The position numbers and the translations under genes were made by a program. A stretch of DNA of 64,000 nt from Microvirga roseola (lineage in GTDB: Bacteria > Pseudomonadota > Alphaproteobacteria > Rhizobiales > Beijerinckiaceae), in assembly GCF_020866965.1 (NCBI RefSeq), contig NZ_JAJATX010000005.1:1-64000 (forward strand). The letters are read 5' to 3'. The first letter of the stretch is position 1. Each line of letters begins with the position of its first letter. The notes under the pieces were generated by a model. That model did no database searches. It was not told where the DNA came from and worked only from the letters and a program-made list of their open reading frames with translations. Positions 1-9,226 of this stretch are shown here, in pieces.

Positions 1-40
1 ATCAGGAGGTAATTAGAACTCTAAACCTGCAACTGTAGTG

Positions 41-1282
41 CTAGAACCGGTCCACTCGGTACGGCTTCGGATCGACCACCGGTGTCTCGCCCGTGATCAT
101 TTCTGCCAGCAGGCGTCCCGTCACGGGACCTAGCGTCAGGCCGTGATGGGCGTGACCGAAGCCGAACCAGAGATTTTTGTGCCGGGGTGCAGCGCCGATG
201 ACAGGCATCATATCAGGCGTGCAGGGGCGCATACCCATCCAGGGCTCCGGATCGAGCCGCTCGCCGAGGGGGAAGAACTCCCGTGCGATGGGCTCGGCCC
301 GGCCGAGCTGAACCGGCGACTTCGGCGCATCGCGGTCGGCGAATTCCGCACCCGTAGTCAGGCGGACGCCCTTCGCCATGGGAGCGAGGAAATAGCCGCG
401 GTCGAAATCGAGGGTCGGCCGGTTAAGCACCGCGTTGCCCTGCGGCTTGTAATGCATGTGGTAGCCGCGCTTGACCGCCAGCGGCAGGCTATAGCCGAGC
501 CGCTTCGTCACCACATCGGCCCAGGCGCCCAGCGCCACGACGACGGAGCCGGCCTCGACCGGCCCGTTCTCGGTCTGCACGCGCCAGCCGGTCGCGGTCT
601 CCTCCAGAGGCCTGGCGTCGCCCGCCGCGAGTTCGCCCCCATGACGCTCGAACAGGCCCACATAGGCCATGGTGAGCGCATGGGGATCGGATACGGAGGC
701 CGGATCCGTCCAGTGGATGCCGCCCTTGGTCTCGACCTTCAGGTGCGGCTCGCGCTCGGCGACGGACCTAGTGTCGAGGGCATCGAAATTGACCCCGAAA
801 TCGCGCTTCACCTGCTCGGCGTCGCGGAACTGCTCGTCCCGGCTCTTCTCGTCGCGGAAGACCTTCATCCAGCCGGTGTGACGGATCAGGTTCGTGGCCT
901 TGGCCTCTTCCGCCAAAACCATGTGCTCGGTCACGCTGCGCTCGATGAGCGGCGCGTACATCCGCGCAATCGCCTTGTGCTGCGCCGGACGGGAATGCAT
1001 CCAGTACTGCCACAGGAAGGGCGCCAGCTTCGGGATGGCGGACCAGTGGTAATGGGCGTCGATGGTATTGTTGAGCGCATAGCGCAGGAGCGCGCCGAAA
1101 TCGTGCGGGAAGCCGTAAGGATAGACGCCCTCGCGCTGGATCAGGCCCGCATTGCCGAAGGAGGTCTCCTCGCCGGGCTTGCGCTTGTCCACCAGCAGGA
1201 CGGAGCGCCCGCGCTTCTGCAAGTGCAAGGCAATCGACACGCCGACGATGCCGGCGCCAAGAACAACCACATCCTTACGCAT
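41..1282 (-). CDS. FAD-dependent D-amino-acid dehydrogenase-like oxidoreductase
   Basis: A 413-residue FAD enzyme of the DAO/DadA family. The dinucleotide-binding GAGIVG motif lies at residues 9-14 and is followed by the acidic end of strand two (LLVDK). The C-terminal part carries the family's substrate and FAD-capping region (GMRPCTPDMMPVIG, then GFGHAHHGLTLGP). Members oxidise D-amino acids or related secondary amines to imino acids and pass electrons to the respiratory chain. Length is usual for DadA (about 410-430). It is transcribed away from rpe and no alanine racemase gene is adjacent, so the exact substrate (D-alanine, hydroxyproline or another) cannot be read from context. The first 40 bases of the window lie beyond its stop codon and show nothing I can name. 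Confidence 0.85.
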   Translation of the reverse strand: MRKDVVVLGAGIVGVSIALHLQKRGRSVLLVDKRKPGEETSFGNAGLIQREGVYPYGFPHDFGALLRYALNNTIDAHYHWSAIPKLAPFLWQYWMHSRPAQHKAIARMYAPLIERSVTEHMVLAEEAKATNLIRHTGWMKVFRDEKSRDEQFRDAEQVKRDFGVNFDALDTRSVAEREPHLKVETKGGIHWTDPASVSDPHALTMAYVGLFERHGGELAAGDARPLEETATGWRVQTENGPVEAGSVVVALGAWADVVTKRLGYSLPLAVKRGYHMHYKPQGNAVLNRPTLDFDRGYFLAPMAKGVRLTTGAEFADRDAPKSPVQLGRAEPIAREFFPLGERLDPEPWMGMRPCTPDMMPVIGAAPRHKNLWFGFGHAHHGLTLGPVTGRLLAEMITGETPVVDPKPYRVDRF

Positions 1283-1495
1283 GAGACCCTTGCCCCGTTC
1301 CGGCCTCCTCCGGTGCGGGAGGAAAGACCGCTATGCATCCTGTTAAGCTGCCTGTTTACTCCCGATCACCGAGAGCCGTCCATGCCTTTCGGGAGCCAAA
1401 ACGGCCTCTCCCCAGGGGAGTGGTCTTAGAATGGTTTATGCCAACGGTGCGATGTCCCGTTGCCGTCGGGACAGGCTCGTGCTACCGGCGCGCTC

Positions 1496-2167
1496 ATGAC
1501 ACGCCCGCTCCTCATCGCCCCCTCGATCCTCGCCTCCGATTTCTCCAAACTCGGAGAGGAGGTTCGCGCCATCGACGCCGCCGGTGCCGACTGGATCCAC
1601 ATCGACGTCATGGACGGGCATTTCGTACCGAACATCACGCTGGGGCCCGATATCGTGAAGGCGCTTCGTCCGCATACGAAGAAGGTCTTCGACGTGCATC
1701 TGATGATTGCGCCGGTCGACCCTTATCTCGAAGCCTTCGCCAAGGCGGGGGCAGACGTCATCAGCATCCATGCGGAGGCGGGCCCGCACCTGCACCGCTC
1801 TCTCCAGACCATCCGGGCACTGGGCAAGAAGGCCGGCGTGGTGCTGAACCCCGGCACCCATGAATCCGCCATCGAGCCCGTGCTCGACATGCTGGACCTC
1901 GTCCTGCTCATGACGGTCAATCCCGGCTTCGGCGGTCAGGCCTTCATCGGATCGGTCTGCGAGAAAACCCGCCGGGTGAAGGCCATGATCGGCAGCCGCG
2001 ACATCGACATCGAAATCGACGGCGGCGTGACCGCGGAAACCGCTCCTCTCGTGGCCGCCGCCGGCGCCAACGTGCTGGTCGCCGGCTCCGCCACCTTCAA
2101 GGGCGGCCCGGACGCCTACGCCGCCAACATGGCCGCCATCCGCGCGGCGGCCGAGAAGGCGCGTTGA
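1496..2167 (+). CDS. rpe: Ribulose-phosphate 3-epimerase
   Basis: A 223-residue TIM-barrel enzyme that interconverts D-ribulose 5-phosphate and D-xylulose 5-phosphate in the pentose phosphate pathway or Calvin cycle. Family signatures are all present: APSILASDF at the N terminus, [10 protein letters not shown] with the metal and catalytic Asp, a conserved His in [17 protein letters not shown] in the phosphate-gripping loop, and EIDGGV near the C terminus. I chose the ATG at 1496 because the protein then begins [10 protein letters not shown], as in other Rpe proteins. A TTG further upstream adds 12 residues without family support. purB follows 58 bases downstream on the same strand, so the two may be co-transcribed. 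Confidence 0.95.
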   Translation: MTRPLLIAPSILASDFSKLGEEVRAIDAAGADWIHIDVMDGHFVPNITLGPDIVKALRPHTKKVFDVHLMIAPVDPYLEAFAKAGADVISIHAEAGPHLHRSLQTIRALGKKAGVVLNPGTHESAIEPVLDMLDLVLLMTVNPGFGGQAFIGSVCEKTRRVKAMIGSRDIDIEIDGGVTAETAPLVAAAGANVLVAGSATFKGGPDAYAANMAAIRAAAEKAR

Positions 2168-2225
2168 GATCATAGGGCGATCGTGCTACCGCGCGGGCAT
2201 ATCACCCGCGTGGAAGTGTGAAGCC

Positions 2226-3533
2226 ATGATCCCCCGTTACAGCCGTCCCGAGATGGTGGCCATCTGGTCGCCGGAAACCAAGTTCCGCATCTGGTTCGAG
2301 ATCGAGGCCCATGCCACGACGGCGCTCGCCAATCTTGGCGTCGTGCCACGGGAGGCAGCGGAAAAGGTCTGGGAGAAGGGCTCCACGGCCCTCTTCGACG
2401 TGGAGCGCATCGACTCTATCGAGCGTGAGGTCAAGCACGACGTCATCGCCTTCCTCACGCATCTGGCGGAGATCGTCGGCCCCGAGGCGCGGTTCGTCCA
2501 CCAGGGCATGACCTCGTCGGATGTGCTCGATACCACGTTCAACGTGCAGCTCGCCCGCGCCTCCGACCTGCTCCTGCGCGACATCGAGGAGTTGCTCGCG
2601 GCCCTCAAGCGTCGCGCCTTCGAGCACAGGATGACGCCGACCATTGGCCGCTCCCACGGCATCCATGCGGAGCCCACCACCTTCGGGCTCAAGCTCGCCC
2701 AGGCCTATGCCGAGTTCGAGCGCTGCAAGCTGCGCCTGACCGAGGCAAGGCGCGAGATCGCGACCTGCGCCATTTCCGGCGCGGTCGGCACCTTCGCCAA
2801 TATCGACCCGGTGGTCGAGGAGTACGTGGCCGAGCAGATGGGTCTCCAGATCGAGCCCGTCTCGACCCAGGTCATCCCCCGCGACCGGCACGCCATGTTC
2901 TTCGCGACCCTGGCCGTGATCGCCTCCTCCATCGAGCGGCTGGCGACGGAAGTGCGCCACCTGCAGCGCAGCGAGGTGCTGGAGGCGGAGGAGTTCTTCT
3001 CCGCCGGACAGAAGGGCTCGTCCGCCATGCCGCACAAGCGCAACCCGGTGCTCACCGAGAACCTGACGGGTCTCGCCCGCATGGTGCGCGCCTATGCGCT
3101 TCCGGCCATGGAGAACGTGGCGCTCTGGCACGAGCGGGACATTTCCCACTCCTCGGTCGAGCGCATGATCGGTCCCGACGCCACGGTGACCCTCGACTTC
3201 GCGCTCGCGCGCCTCACCAGCGTCATCGACAAGCTGGTGGTGTACCCCGAGAACATGCAGAAGAACCTGGACCGCCTCGGCGGCCTCGTTCACTCCCAGC
3301 GGGTCCTGCTGGCGCTGACGCAAAAGGGAGCCTCCCGCGAGGACGCTTACAGGCTCGTCCAGCGCAACGCCATGCCGGTCTGGCGCGGCGAAGGCGACTT
3401 CTTGACCCTGCTGAAGGCCGACGCGGACGTGACGAAGTACCTGAAGCCCGAGGAAATCGAGGCCTGCTTCGATCTCGGGTACCACTTCAAGCACGTGGAC
3501 ACGATCTTCACCCGGGTCTTCGGGAGCCGCTAA
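2226..3533 (+). CDS. purB: Adenylosuccinate lyase
   Basis: A 435-residue member of the fumarase/aspartase superfamily. It makes fumarate from SAICAR and from adenylosuccinate in purine synthesis. The superfamily signature GSSAMPHKRNP lies at about residues 264-274, and the conserved HQGMTSSDVLDT and GRSHGIHAEP segments carry the active-site His and substrate contacts. Length matches the short bacterial PurB type (about 430). It begins 58 bases after rpe on the same strand. The start is an ATG giving MIPRYSRPEM, the usual N terminus in this family. A weak GC hairpin follows the stop codon. Confidence 0.96.
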   Translation: MIPRYSRPEMVAIWSPETKFRIWFEIEAHATTALANLGVVPREAAEKVWEKGSTALFDVERIDSIEREVKHDVIAFLTHLAEIVGPEARFVHQGMTSSDVLDTTFNVQLARASDLLLRDIEELLAALKRRAFEHRMTPTIGRSHGIHAEPTTFGLKLAQAYAEFERCKLRLTEARREIATCAISGAVGTFANIDPVVEEYVAEQMGLQIEPVSTQVIPRDRHAMFFATLAVIASSIERLATEVRHLQRSEVLEAEEFFSAGQKGSSAMPHKRNPVLTENLTGLARMVRAYALPAMENVALWHERDISHSSVERMIGPDATVTLDFALARLTSVIDKLVVYPENMQKNLDRLGGLVHSQRVLLALTQKGASREDAYRLVQRNAMPVWRGEGDFLTLLKADADVTKYLKPEEIEACFDLGYHFKHVDTIFTRVFGSR

Positions 3534-3548
3534 AAGGCCAAGCTTTCG

Positions 3549-3572
3549 GCCCCGCTGGGGCTGGACATTTTT
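3549..3572 (+). terminator. Weak candidate terminator after purB
   Basis: A GCCCC/GGGGC hairpin with a three-base loop is followed seven bases later by a short T run. The spacing between stem and T run is longer than ideal, so the call is tentative. Confidence 0.3.
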
Positions 3573-3625
3573 GCCTAGTGCGCAACAATCCCCGGTCTGG
3601 AGATCACGACACGGGGATTTGCACC

Positions 3626-4879
3626 ATGCTGTCGGAGAAACTTCTCAGCGAGGCGTTCTCGCGGGCCGTCCGGCACGGCACCCTTGAGCTGACGACAGCC
3701 GGGGGGAAGGCCATGACCTTCGGCGACGGGCAGGAGCCGAAGGTGGCGATTCGGCTTACGGATGCCGCGGCCCAGATGGCTCTTTGCCTCCACCCCGAAC
3801 TCAAACTCGGGGAACTCTTCACGGACGGCCGGCTGATCATCTAGAAGGGCACGATCCTGGACCTTCTCCAGCTCCTGCTCCAGGACACGCGCGGGGAGCT
3901 CGACGAGCTTCCCCTCCGCCGCCTGCGCAAGGTCCGCGCCTGGATGATCCGGCGGAACGAGAACGACGCCTCCCGCTCGAAGCGTAACGTCGCCCACCAT
4001 TACGATCTCGACGGGCGGCTCTATTCCCTCTTTCTCGACAGCGACAAACAGTATTCCTGCGCCTATTTCGACCACCCCGATGCGAGCCTCGAAGAGGCGC
4101 AGCTGGCGAAGAAGCGGCATATCGCGGCCAAGCTCCTGGTGGATGAAGGCCATAGCGTCCTCGATATCGGCTCCGGCTGGGGCGGGCTCGGGCTCTATCT
4201 TGCGCAGGTTGCCGAGGCGGGTTCCGTCAGGGGCGTGACGCTCTCCGAGGAACAGCTTGATGTCTCACGCAAGCGCGCGGCTGCAGCGGGCATCCTCAAC
4301 CGCGTCCGCTTCGAATTGGAGGACTACCGCTCGACCGCCGGCACCTTCGACCGTATCGTGTCGGTCGGCATGTTCGAGCATGTGGGCGTGCCGTCCTACG
4401 ACGATTACTTCCGGACCTGCCGGAAGCTCCTGAAGGAGGACGGCGTCATGCTCCTCCACACGATCGGGCGCACCGGAGCACCCTCCCCCACCAATCCCTG
4501 GATCACCAAGTACATCTTCCCCGGCGGGCACCTGCCCACCCTGTCGGAGATGATGCCGTCCATCGAGCGCGCAGGGCTCGTCGTGACCGACATCGAGATC
4601 CTGCACCTCCACTACGCTTATACGCTTCAAGCCTGGCGCAAGCGCTTCATAGCCCATCGCGAGGAGGTCAAGCGCCTCTATGACGAGAGCTTTTGCCGGA
4701 TGTGGGAGTGCTACCTCGCCATGTCGGAATCCGCCTTCCGCTGGCAGGATGCGGTGGTGTTCCAGGTGCAGCTCGCAAGGCGCAACGACGTGGTGCCCCT
4801 GACCCGCGACTACATCGCCGAACGGGAAGCGATCTTGAGGCAGGCGGAGGAATCCCTGGAAATGAAGCGGAGCGCTTGA
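3626..4879 (+). pseudogene. cfa: Cyclopropane-fatty-acyl-phospholipid synthase, interrupted by an in-frame stop
   Basis: Read in a single frame, this span encodes a full-length CFA synthase (about 417 codons) except for one TAG at 3842-3844. The first 72 residues (MLSEKLLSEAF... to DGRLII) match the family's N-terminal domain. After the TAG the same frame continues KGTILDLLQLLLQD and then the SAM-methyltransferase domain, with VLDIGSGWGGLGLYLA (motif I), GVTLSEEQ, VSVGMFEHVG and a C-terminal LTRDYI segment. A glutamate codon (GAG) is the likely ancestor of the TAG, since homologues carry an acidic residue there. The enzyme adds a methylene from SAM across unsaturated acyl chains of membrane phospholipids. 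The catalytic half could still be made from the internal ATG at 3944. A sequencing error cannot be excluded. Confidence 0.8.
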
Positions 4880-4911
4880 ATGCGGATCGGCGGACGTTTA
4901 CCTCCCGAGGC

Positions 4912-5463
4912 ATGAAAACCTCCGATTGCGACATCCTCATCGTTCCCGGCTATGAAAATTCCGGTCCCGACCACTGGCAGAGCCGGTGGGAGCGCCAGCT
5001 CTCCAGCGCCTGGCGGGTCGAGCAGGAAAACTGGGACGCTCCCGATAAGGACGCCTGGGTGGAACGCATCGCCCAGGATGTGAAGCGCGCCAGAAAGCCC
5101 ATCGTTCTGGTCGGCCACAGCCTCGGGGTGCTGGCCATCGCCCACGCGGCTCCGCGGCTCGAACCCGGCAAGGTCCAGGGCGCCTTCCTGGTCGGACTGC
5201 CGGATGCGGAGCGGCCCGAGTTCGTGCCTGCCATCGACCGCGCCTTCGCGCCGATCCCGCGCGATCCCCTGCCCTTTCCCTCGGTCCTCGTTGCCAGCCG
5301 GACGGACCCCTTCTGCGACTACGGCAAGGCGGAGGACATCGCCTATGCCTGGGGCTCCGCCTTCGTGGATGCGGGCGATGCCGGACACCTCAATACGGCC
5401 AGCGGCTACGGCCCCTGGCCTGAGGGGCTGATGCGCTTTGCGGGGTTCCTGAAACGGTTGTAA
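4912..5463 (+). CDS. RBBP9/YdeN-family alpha/beta serine hydrolase
   Basis: A 183-residue compact hydrolase. It shows the family N terminus (ILIVPGYENSGPDHWQ), the nucleophile elbow GHSLG with Ser70, a candidate acid in SRTDPFCDY and the catalytic His in DAGHLN. Length and motif order match the DUF1234/RBBP9 group of small esterases, whose physiological substrates are mostly unknown. The ATG at 4912 is preceded by a GAGG ribosome site; an earlier ATG just after the cfa stop is out of frame. It lies 32 bases downstream of cfa on the same strand and may share its transcript. Confidence 0.85.
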   Translation: MKTSDCDILIVPGYENSGPDHWQSRWERQLSSAWRVEQENWDAPDKDAWVERIAQDVKRARKPIVLVGHSLGVLAIAHAAPRLEPGKVQGAFLVGLPDAERPEFVPAIDRAFAPIPRDPLPFPSVLVASRTDPFCDYGKAEDIAYAWGSAFVDAGDAGHLNTASGYGPWPEGLMRFAGFLKRL

Positions 5464-5564
5464 GGGGAGCCCCCTCTCCCACATGACGAAAAGTTCATGC
5501 GCCGGTCACGTGGGCGAGAGCAGACTGGGATCAGCTTATCCTTACTCATCAAGGAGCAGATCCC

Positions 5565-6224
5565 ATGAAGAAGATAACGATCCTCGCAACCGCAGCCCTC
5601 GTGGCAGCCACGAGCACCTTTGCCATCGCGCAGCAGCAGCCGGCGCAAGGTACGCCTCAGGCTCCGGCAGCCGGGCAGCAGCAGGAGCAGACCGACCGTC
5701 GGGGTCCGCGTGGCCTGTCGCAGGACGACTTCAGCCGCCTCCTTGACGCCCGAGTCGCAGCCATCAAGGCCGGGCTGAAGCTGACGCCCGAGCAGGAAAA
5801 TCTCTGGCAGCCGGTCGAGGTCGCGATCCGCGAGAACGCCAACGAGCGCTTCGACCGCATGCAGCAGTTCCGGGCGAACCGCGAGCAGCGCCAGGACCTC
5901 GACTTCATGCAGCGCCTTGAGCGGCGCGGCACGATGATGACCGAGAATGCCCAGCGGGCGAGCTCCCTGGCAACCGCCCTGCGCCCGCTCTGGAACACCC
6001 TTAGCGAGGACCAGAAGCGCATCGCCCCGCGCCTCCTGCAGACCGCTGTCGGCGGCATGGGCTGGCGTGAGCGTGGCGGACGCCGCGGCGGCGAGCATCA
6101 CGGCCGCAGGGGCGGCATGCACCATGGCCGGGGCATGATGGGCCAAGGCGGCATGGGTCCTGGTGGTATGGGACCCGGAGGAATGGGTCCGGGCGGCCCG
6201 CAGGCTCCTGCCCAGCAACAGTAA
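5565..6224 (+). CDS. Spy/CpxP-like LTXXQ periplasmic protein with Gly/Met/His-rich tail
   Basis: A 219-residue exported protein. A cleavable signal peptide is clear (MKKITILATAALVAATSTFAIA, cleavage near residue 22), followed by a Gln/Pro-rich linker. The middle is helical and carries LTPEQENLW, the LTXXQ signature of the Spy/CpxP chaperone-like group, with a second match at LSEDQKRI. The last 50 residues are very rich in Gly, His, Met and Arg and end in tandem GGMGP units. Spy-like proteins sense or buffer envelope stress; the His/Met tail suggests metal binding, which is my inference. A strong AAGGAG ribosome site precedes the ATG, and a bidirectional terminator follows. Confidence 0.8.
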   Translation: MKKITILATAALVAATSTFAIAQQQPAQGTPQAPAAGQQQEQTDRRGPRGLSQDDFSRLLDARVAAIKAGLKLTPEQENLWQPVEVAIRENANERFDRMQQFRANREQRQDLDFMQRLERRGTMMTENAQRASSLATALRPLWNTLSEDQKRIAPRLLQTAVGGMGWRERGGRRGGEHHGRRGGMHHGRGMMGQGGMGPGGMGPGGMGPGGPQAPAQQQ

Positions 6225-6237
6225 GCTCAGACAAGCA

Positions 6238-6264
6238 AAAAGGCCGCCCGGTGGGCGGCCTTTT
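6238..6264. terminator. Bidirectional Rho-independent terminator
   Basis: AAAGGCCGCCC pairs with GGGCGGCCTTT across a three-base loop, flanked by an A run on the left and TTTT on the right. It can end both the Spy-like gene (+) and rpsD (-), which converge here. Confidence 0.85.
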
Positions 6265-6284
6265 CGATTCCGAGTTCGCGGCGA

Positions 6285-6902
6285 TTAGCGCGAATAGAAC
6301 TCGATCACGAGGTTCGGCTCCATCTGGACCGGGTACGGCACTTCCGACAGGGTCGGGATGCGCGTCACGCGGGCCGTCATCTTGGAGTGGTCGACCTCGA
6401 TGTAGTCCGGCACGTCGCGCTCGGCGAGCTGGCTCGCAACGACGACAACCTCGAGCTGCTTCGACTTGTCCTTCACCTCGATCACGTCGCCGGCCTTCAC
6501 GAGATAGCTCGGGATGTTGACGCGGCGGCCGTTCACCTTCACGTGGCCGTGATTGACGAACTGGCGGGCGGCGAAGGGGGTCGCGACGAACTTCGCGCGG
6601 TACACGACCGCGTCGAGACGGCGCTCGAGCAGACCGATCAGGTTCTCACCGGAGTCGCCCTTCTGGCGGATCGCCTCGGCGTAGTACCGGCGGAACTGCT
6701 TCTCGGTGATGTTGGCGTAGTAGCCCTTGAGCTTCTGCTTCGCGCGCAACTGCGTGCCGAAGTCGGACATCTTGCCCTTGCGGCGCTGGCCGTGCTGGCC
6801 GGGGCCGTATTCGCGGCGGTTCACGGGGCTCTTCGGGCGGCCCCAGATATTCTGGCCCATGCGGCGGTCAAGCTTGTGCTTGGCCTGAATGCGCTTCGAC
6901 AT
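6285..6902 (-). CDS. rpsD: 30S ribosomal protein S4
   Basis: A 205-residue protein beginning [26 protein letters not shown], the short alphaproteobacterial S4 N terminus. The S4 RNA-binding domain ([23 protein letters not shown], then [24 protein letters not shown]) occupies roughly residues 90-155. S4 binds 16S rRNA early in 30S assembly and helps guard decoding fidelity. It stands alone here, not in an alpha operon, as is common in this order. A 172-base upstream gap separates it from murI and should contain its promoter. Confidence 0.97.
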   Translation of the reverse strand: MSKRIQAKHKLDRRMGQNIWGRPKSPVNRREYGPGQHGQRRKGKMSDFGTQLRAKQKLKGYYANITEKQFRRYYAEAIRQKGDSGENLIGLLERRLDAVVYRAKFVATPFAARQFVNHGHVKVNGRRVNIPSYLVKAGDVIEVKDKSKQLEVVVVASQLAERDVPDYIEVDHSKMTARVTRIPTLSEVPYPVQMEPNLVIEFYSR

Positions 6903-7074
6903 CGCGGTTCCTCTTGTTGTCGAACGGTTTCGAGGAACGCGCCCTCCTCTTCCCCGAAGGGACGACAGGCCGGCCGGAGCCGGGCCACGGGTGCGTAAAA
7001 AGTTACGCGGCCCGTCAGGACCGCGCGAACGGTTGGGACTTATGAGAAAAGCGAGGGAAAGTCAATCGAACGCT

Positions 7075-7947
7075 TCAACCCAGGAGGAGCGGCATGTCCT
7101 CGACGGTCACGAGAGGCAGCCCCTTGGCGCGCAGGGCCTCGCGCAGCGGCGTGCTGATGCCGGCTCCACCGGTGAAGACGGCAATGGCCTCGTCCTCGTC
7201 GGCTTCATGGCCCGGAACCGGCGCACCGATCAGCTGGGTGACGCGGCGGGCGATGGCCGGGGCCGGGTCGATCCAGGTGACGGGCCAGGGGGCCAGGGCC
7301 TCAAGGCGCGGCAGGAGCAGCGGGTAGTGCGTGCAGCCCAGCGCCACCACGTCGGTCCGTCCGCCCTCATCCTCCACGAAACAGGGCCCGAGTTCAGCCA
7401 GAAGCTCCTCATCCGGAGCAGGGCTCCCGGCAAGCTCCGCCTCCGCGAAACCCGCCAGGCGACGGGACCCGACGAGATTGACCCTGCAGCCTGCCGCATA
7501 GGTCTCGATCAGGTCGCGGGTATAATCCCGCGCAACCGTGCCGGGGGTGGCCAGCACCGAAACATATCCGGTCCGGGTCGTCTGCGCCGCCGGCTTGATC
7601 GCGGGAACGGTGCCGACGAAGGGCACAGAGAAACGCGCCCGCAGGGGCGGCAGTACGATGGTCGAGGCCGTGTTGCAGGCCACCACCACGAGGGTCGGAT
7701 CGTAGAGGCCGATCAGCCGCTCCATCACAGCCACGGCCCGTTCCGCCAGCACCGCCTCGCTCAGGTGGCCATAGGGGAAGCCGGCATCGTCCGCCGCATA
7801 GACATAGCGGGCGTCGGGCCGGGCCTTCAGGATCTCCGAAAAGACCGTGAGGCCGCCAAGGCCCGAATCGAAGACGAGGATCGTGGGGACCGGTGAGGGC
7901 ATGACGGCTGGAAGATAGGTCGCTCCGGCCAGAAGATCGACACGCAT
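7075..7947 (-). CDS. murI: Glutamate racemase
   Basis: A 290-residue cofactor-independent racemase that makes D-glutamate for peptidoglycan. Both catalytic cysteines are present in their motifs: VVACNTAST in the N-terminal half and ALGCTHYPL in the C-terminal half. The N-terminal signature VFDSGLGGLTV follows a short extension. I kept the ATG at 7947 because an AAGGTGG ribosome site sits just ahead of it; the internal ATG at 7902 has none. It starts only nine bases after the stop of the upstream hydrolase-like gene on the same strand, which suggests co-transcription. Confidence 0.95.
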   Translation of the reverse strand: MRVDLLAGATYLPAVMPSPVPTILVFDSGLGGLTVFSEILKARPDARYVYAADDAGFPYGHLSEAVLAERAVAVMERLIGLYDPTLVVVACNTASTIVLPPLRARFSVPFVGTVPAIKPAAQTTRTGYVSVLATPGTVARDYTRDLIETYAAGCRVNLVGSRRLAGFAEAELAGSPAPDEELLAELGPCFVEDEGGRTDVVALGCTHYPLLLPRLEALAPWPVTWIDPAPAIARRVTQLIGAPVPGHEADEDEAIAVFTGGAGISTPLREALRAKGLPLVTVEDMPLLLG

Positions 7948-7956
7948 GACGCCACC

Positions 7957-9159
7957 TTACGAACGCAAGCTGTTGATGAAGTCGGACAGTCCCTGCTTGG
8001 TTTCCGGAGGCGTCATGTTCAGCTTGCGCCGGGGACCGCGCTCCTGCTTCTCCTGTTGCCCCTCCACCTTGGGCATCTGGGCCGAGAGGCGGCGCACGGG
8101 CCAGCCGTCGTCCCAAACGCCCATGTCGACGAATTTGGGGGTTCGGACGAGAGAGGCCGCATCCCTGCCGGCGAAGGCGGCGTCGGCGGCCATGTCGAAA
8201 GTCTTCCAGAAGGCCAGGTAGTCCAGCGCGTCGGTGACGTTGTTGCCGAGTTGCTGGGTGAGGATGGTCTGGGGTCCAGTCAGCGCCATGTCGGCGCTCC
8301 AGCGCCAGGTGTTCTTCTGCTTGGGATCGCGGGGCGGATCGGGCGGGAGCTTGATCGAGGCCGCATCGTATTCGGGTTTGGGCGAGCCGGGCGAGGCCAG
8401 GGTCGCGGTGAGAGCCGGGAAGCCGTGATCGTCCGACCCCACCCGCATGAAGAGCTTACGGGTCGCCGGGATCGCCGTGGTCTCCTGCAGGAGCCGCCGG
8501 GACGCCCGGTCGGCAGGAAGATGCTCCCGGTCTCCGCTCATGAGGATGAGCATGGTCGAGCCGTCGACTGTTGAGAGATCGTCGAGCAGGATTCCCCGCT
8601 CCTTCTCGTTGGAGGCGATGCCGCCGGGCATAAGGCCGAAGATCAACTTCGGGGTCGGCAGCCCCTCCTGCCCGCCTCCGGCCGCGAGATTGAGCGAGAG
8701 AGGCACGCCGGCGAGATGGCCGATATAGGCGACGCGGCTGAGATCAGGCTTGGCCTCGGGATCGTCCGCCAGGGCGGCGAGCGCCTTGCGGATCAAGTCG
8801 GCTGCGTACTTCGCTGCATCCGCAGGCTTCGTGCGGTTCACTTCCTGGAAACGTGGGAAGAGGACAAGATTGCCCTTGCGGGCGAGATGCTCGATCCAGC
8901 CGCCATAGAAGGATGGGTTGGCTGCGCCCCAGGAATGGATGAAGACCACCACGGGCCGGGGCTGGGACGGAGCGCCCGTGCTGTGGAAGACGTAAGTGGC
9001 GGCGCTGGCGGTTCCTACCGCACGCTTCGACACCTCGGGCACCTTGTAATCCGCTCCGCCCGGCCCCTTCTCAGGCTGCCTCGGAGGCGTTGTCGCCTGA
9101 GCGGCCGGCGCGGCAAGGCACGAGCCGAGGAGGAGGAGCAGGATCAGTGAGCGGCGCAT
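7957..9159 (-). CDS. Exported alpha/beta-hydrolase-like protein lacking the nucleophile serine
   Basis: A 400-residue protein with a hydrophobic N-terminal signal; LGSC at residues 11-14 could be a lipobox. The body looks like a dienelactone-hydrolase or chlorophyllase type alpha/beta hydrolase: an oxyanion-type loop VVVFIHSWGAANPSFY at about 71-86, then the elbow region VAYIGHLAGVPLSLNLA. The elbow should read GHSxG, but residue 149 is Leu (codon CTC). A late Asp-Asp-His segment (VGSDDHGFPAL) is retained. The protein is therefore either catalytically dead, uses another residue, or only resembles the family. It sits nine bases upstream of murI on the same strand. I do not know its function. 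Confidence 0.6.
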   Translation of the reverse strand: MRRSLILLLLLGSCLAAPAAQATTPPRQPEKGPGGADYKVPEVSKRAVGTASAATYVFHSTGAPSQPRPVVVFIHSWGAANPSFYGGWIEHLARKGNLVLFPRFQEVNRTKPADAAKYAADLIRKALAALADDPEAKPDLSRVAYIGHLAGVPLSLNLAAGGGQEGLPTPKLIFGLMPGGIASNEKERGILLDDLSTVDGSTMLILMSGDREHLPADRASRRLLQETTAIPATRKLFMRVGSDDHGFPALTATLASPGSPKPEYDAASIKLPPDPPRDPKQKNTWRWSADMALTGPQTILTQQLGNNVTDALDYLAFWKTFDMAADAAFAGRDAASLVRTPKFVDMGVWDDGWPVRRLSAQMPKVEGQQEKQERGPRRKLNMTPPETKQGLSDFINSLRS

Positions 9160-9226
9160 CGGCGATCTCTGGTCGAAGGAACGGACGCATCATGCGTCCT
9201 ATTTTCCTCATCTAAGCAGAAGATCT

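Noticed and set aside
9182-9198. Inverted repeat GGACGCAT/ATGCGTCC between two genes
   Set aside because: No T run on the side where trmJ transcription would end, and one-base loop. Not convincing as a terminator or operator.
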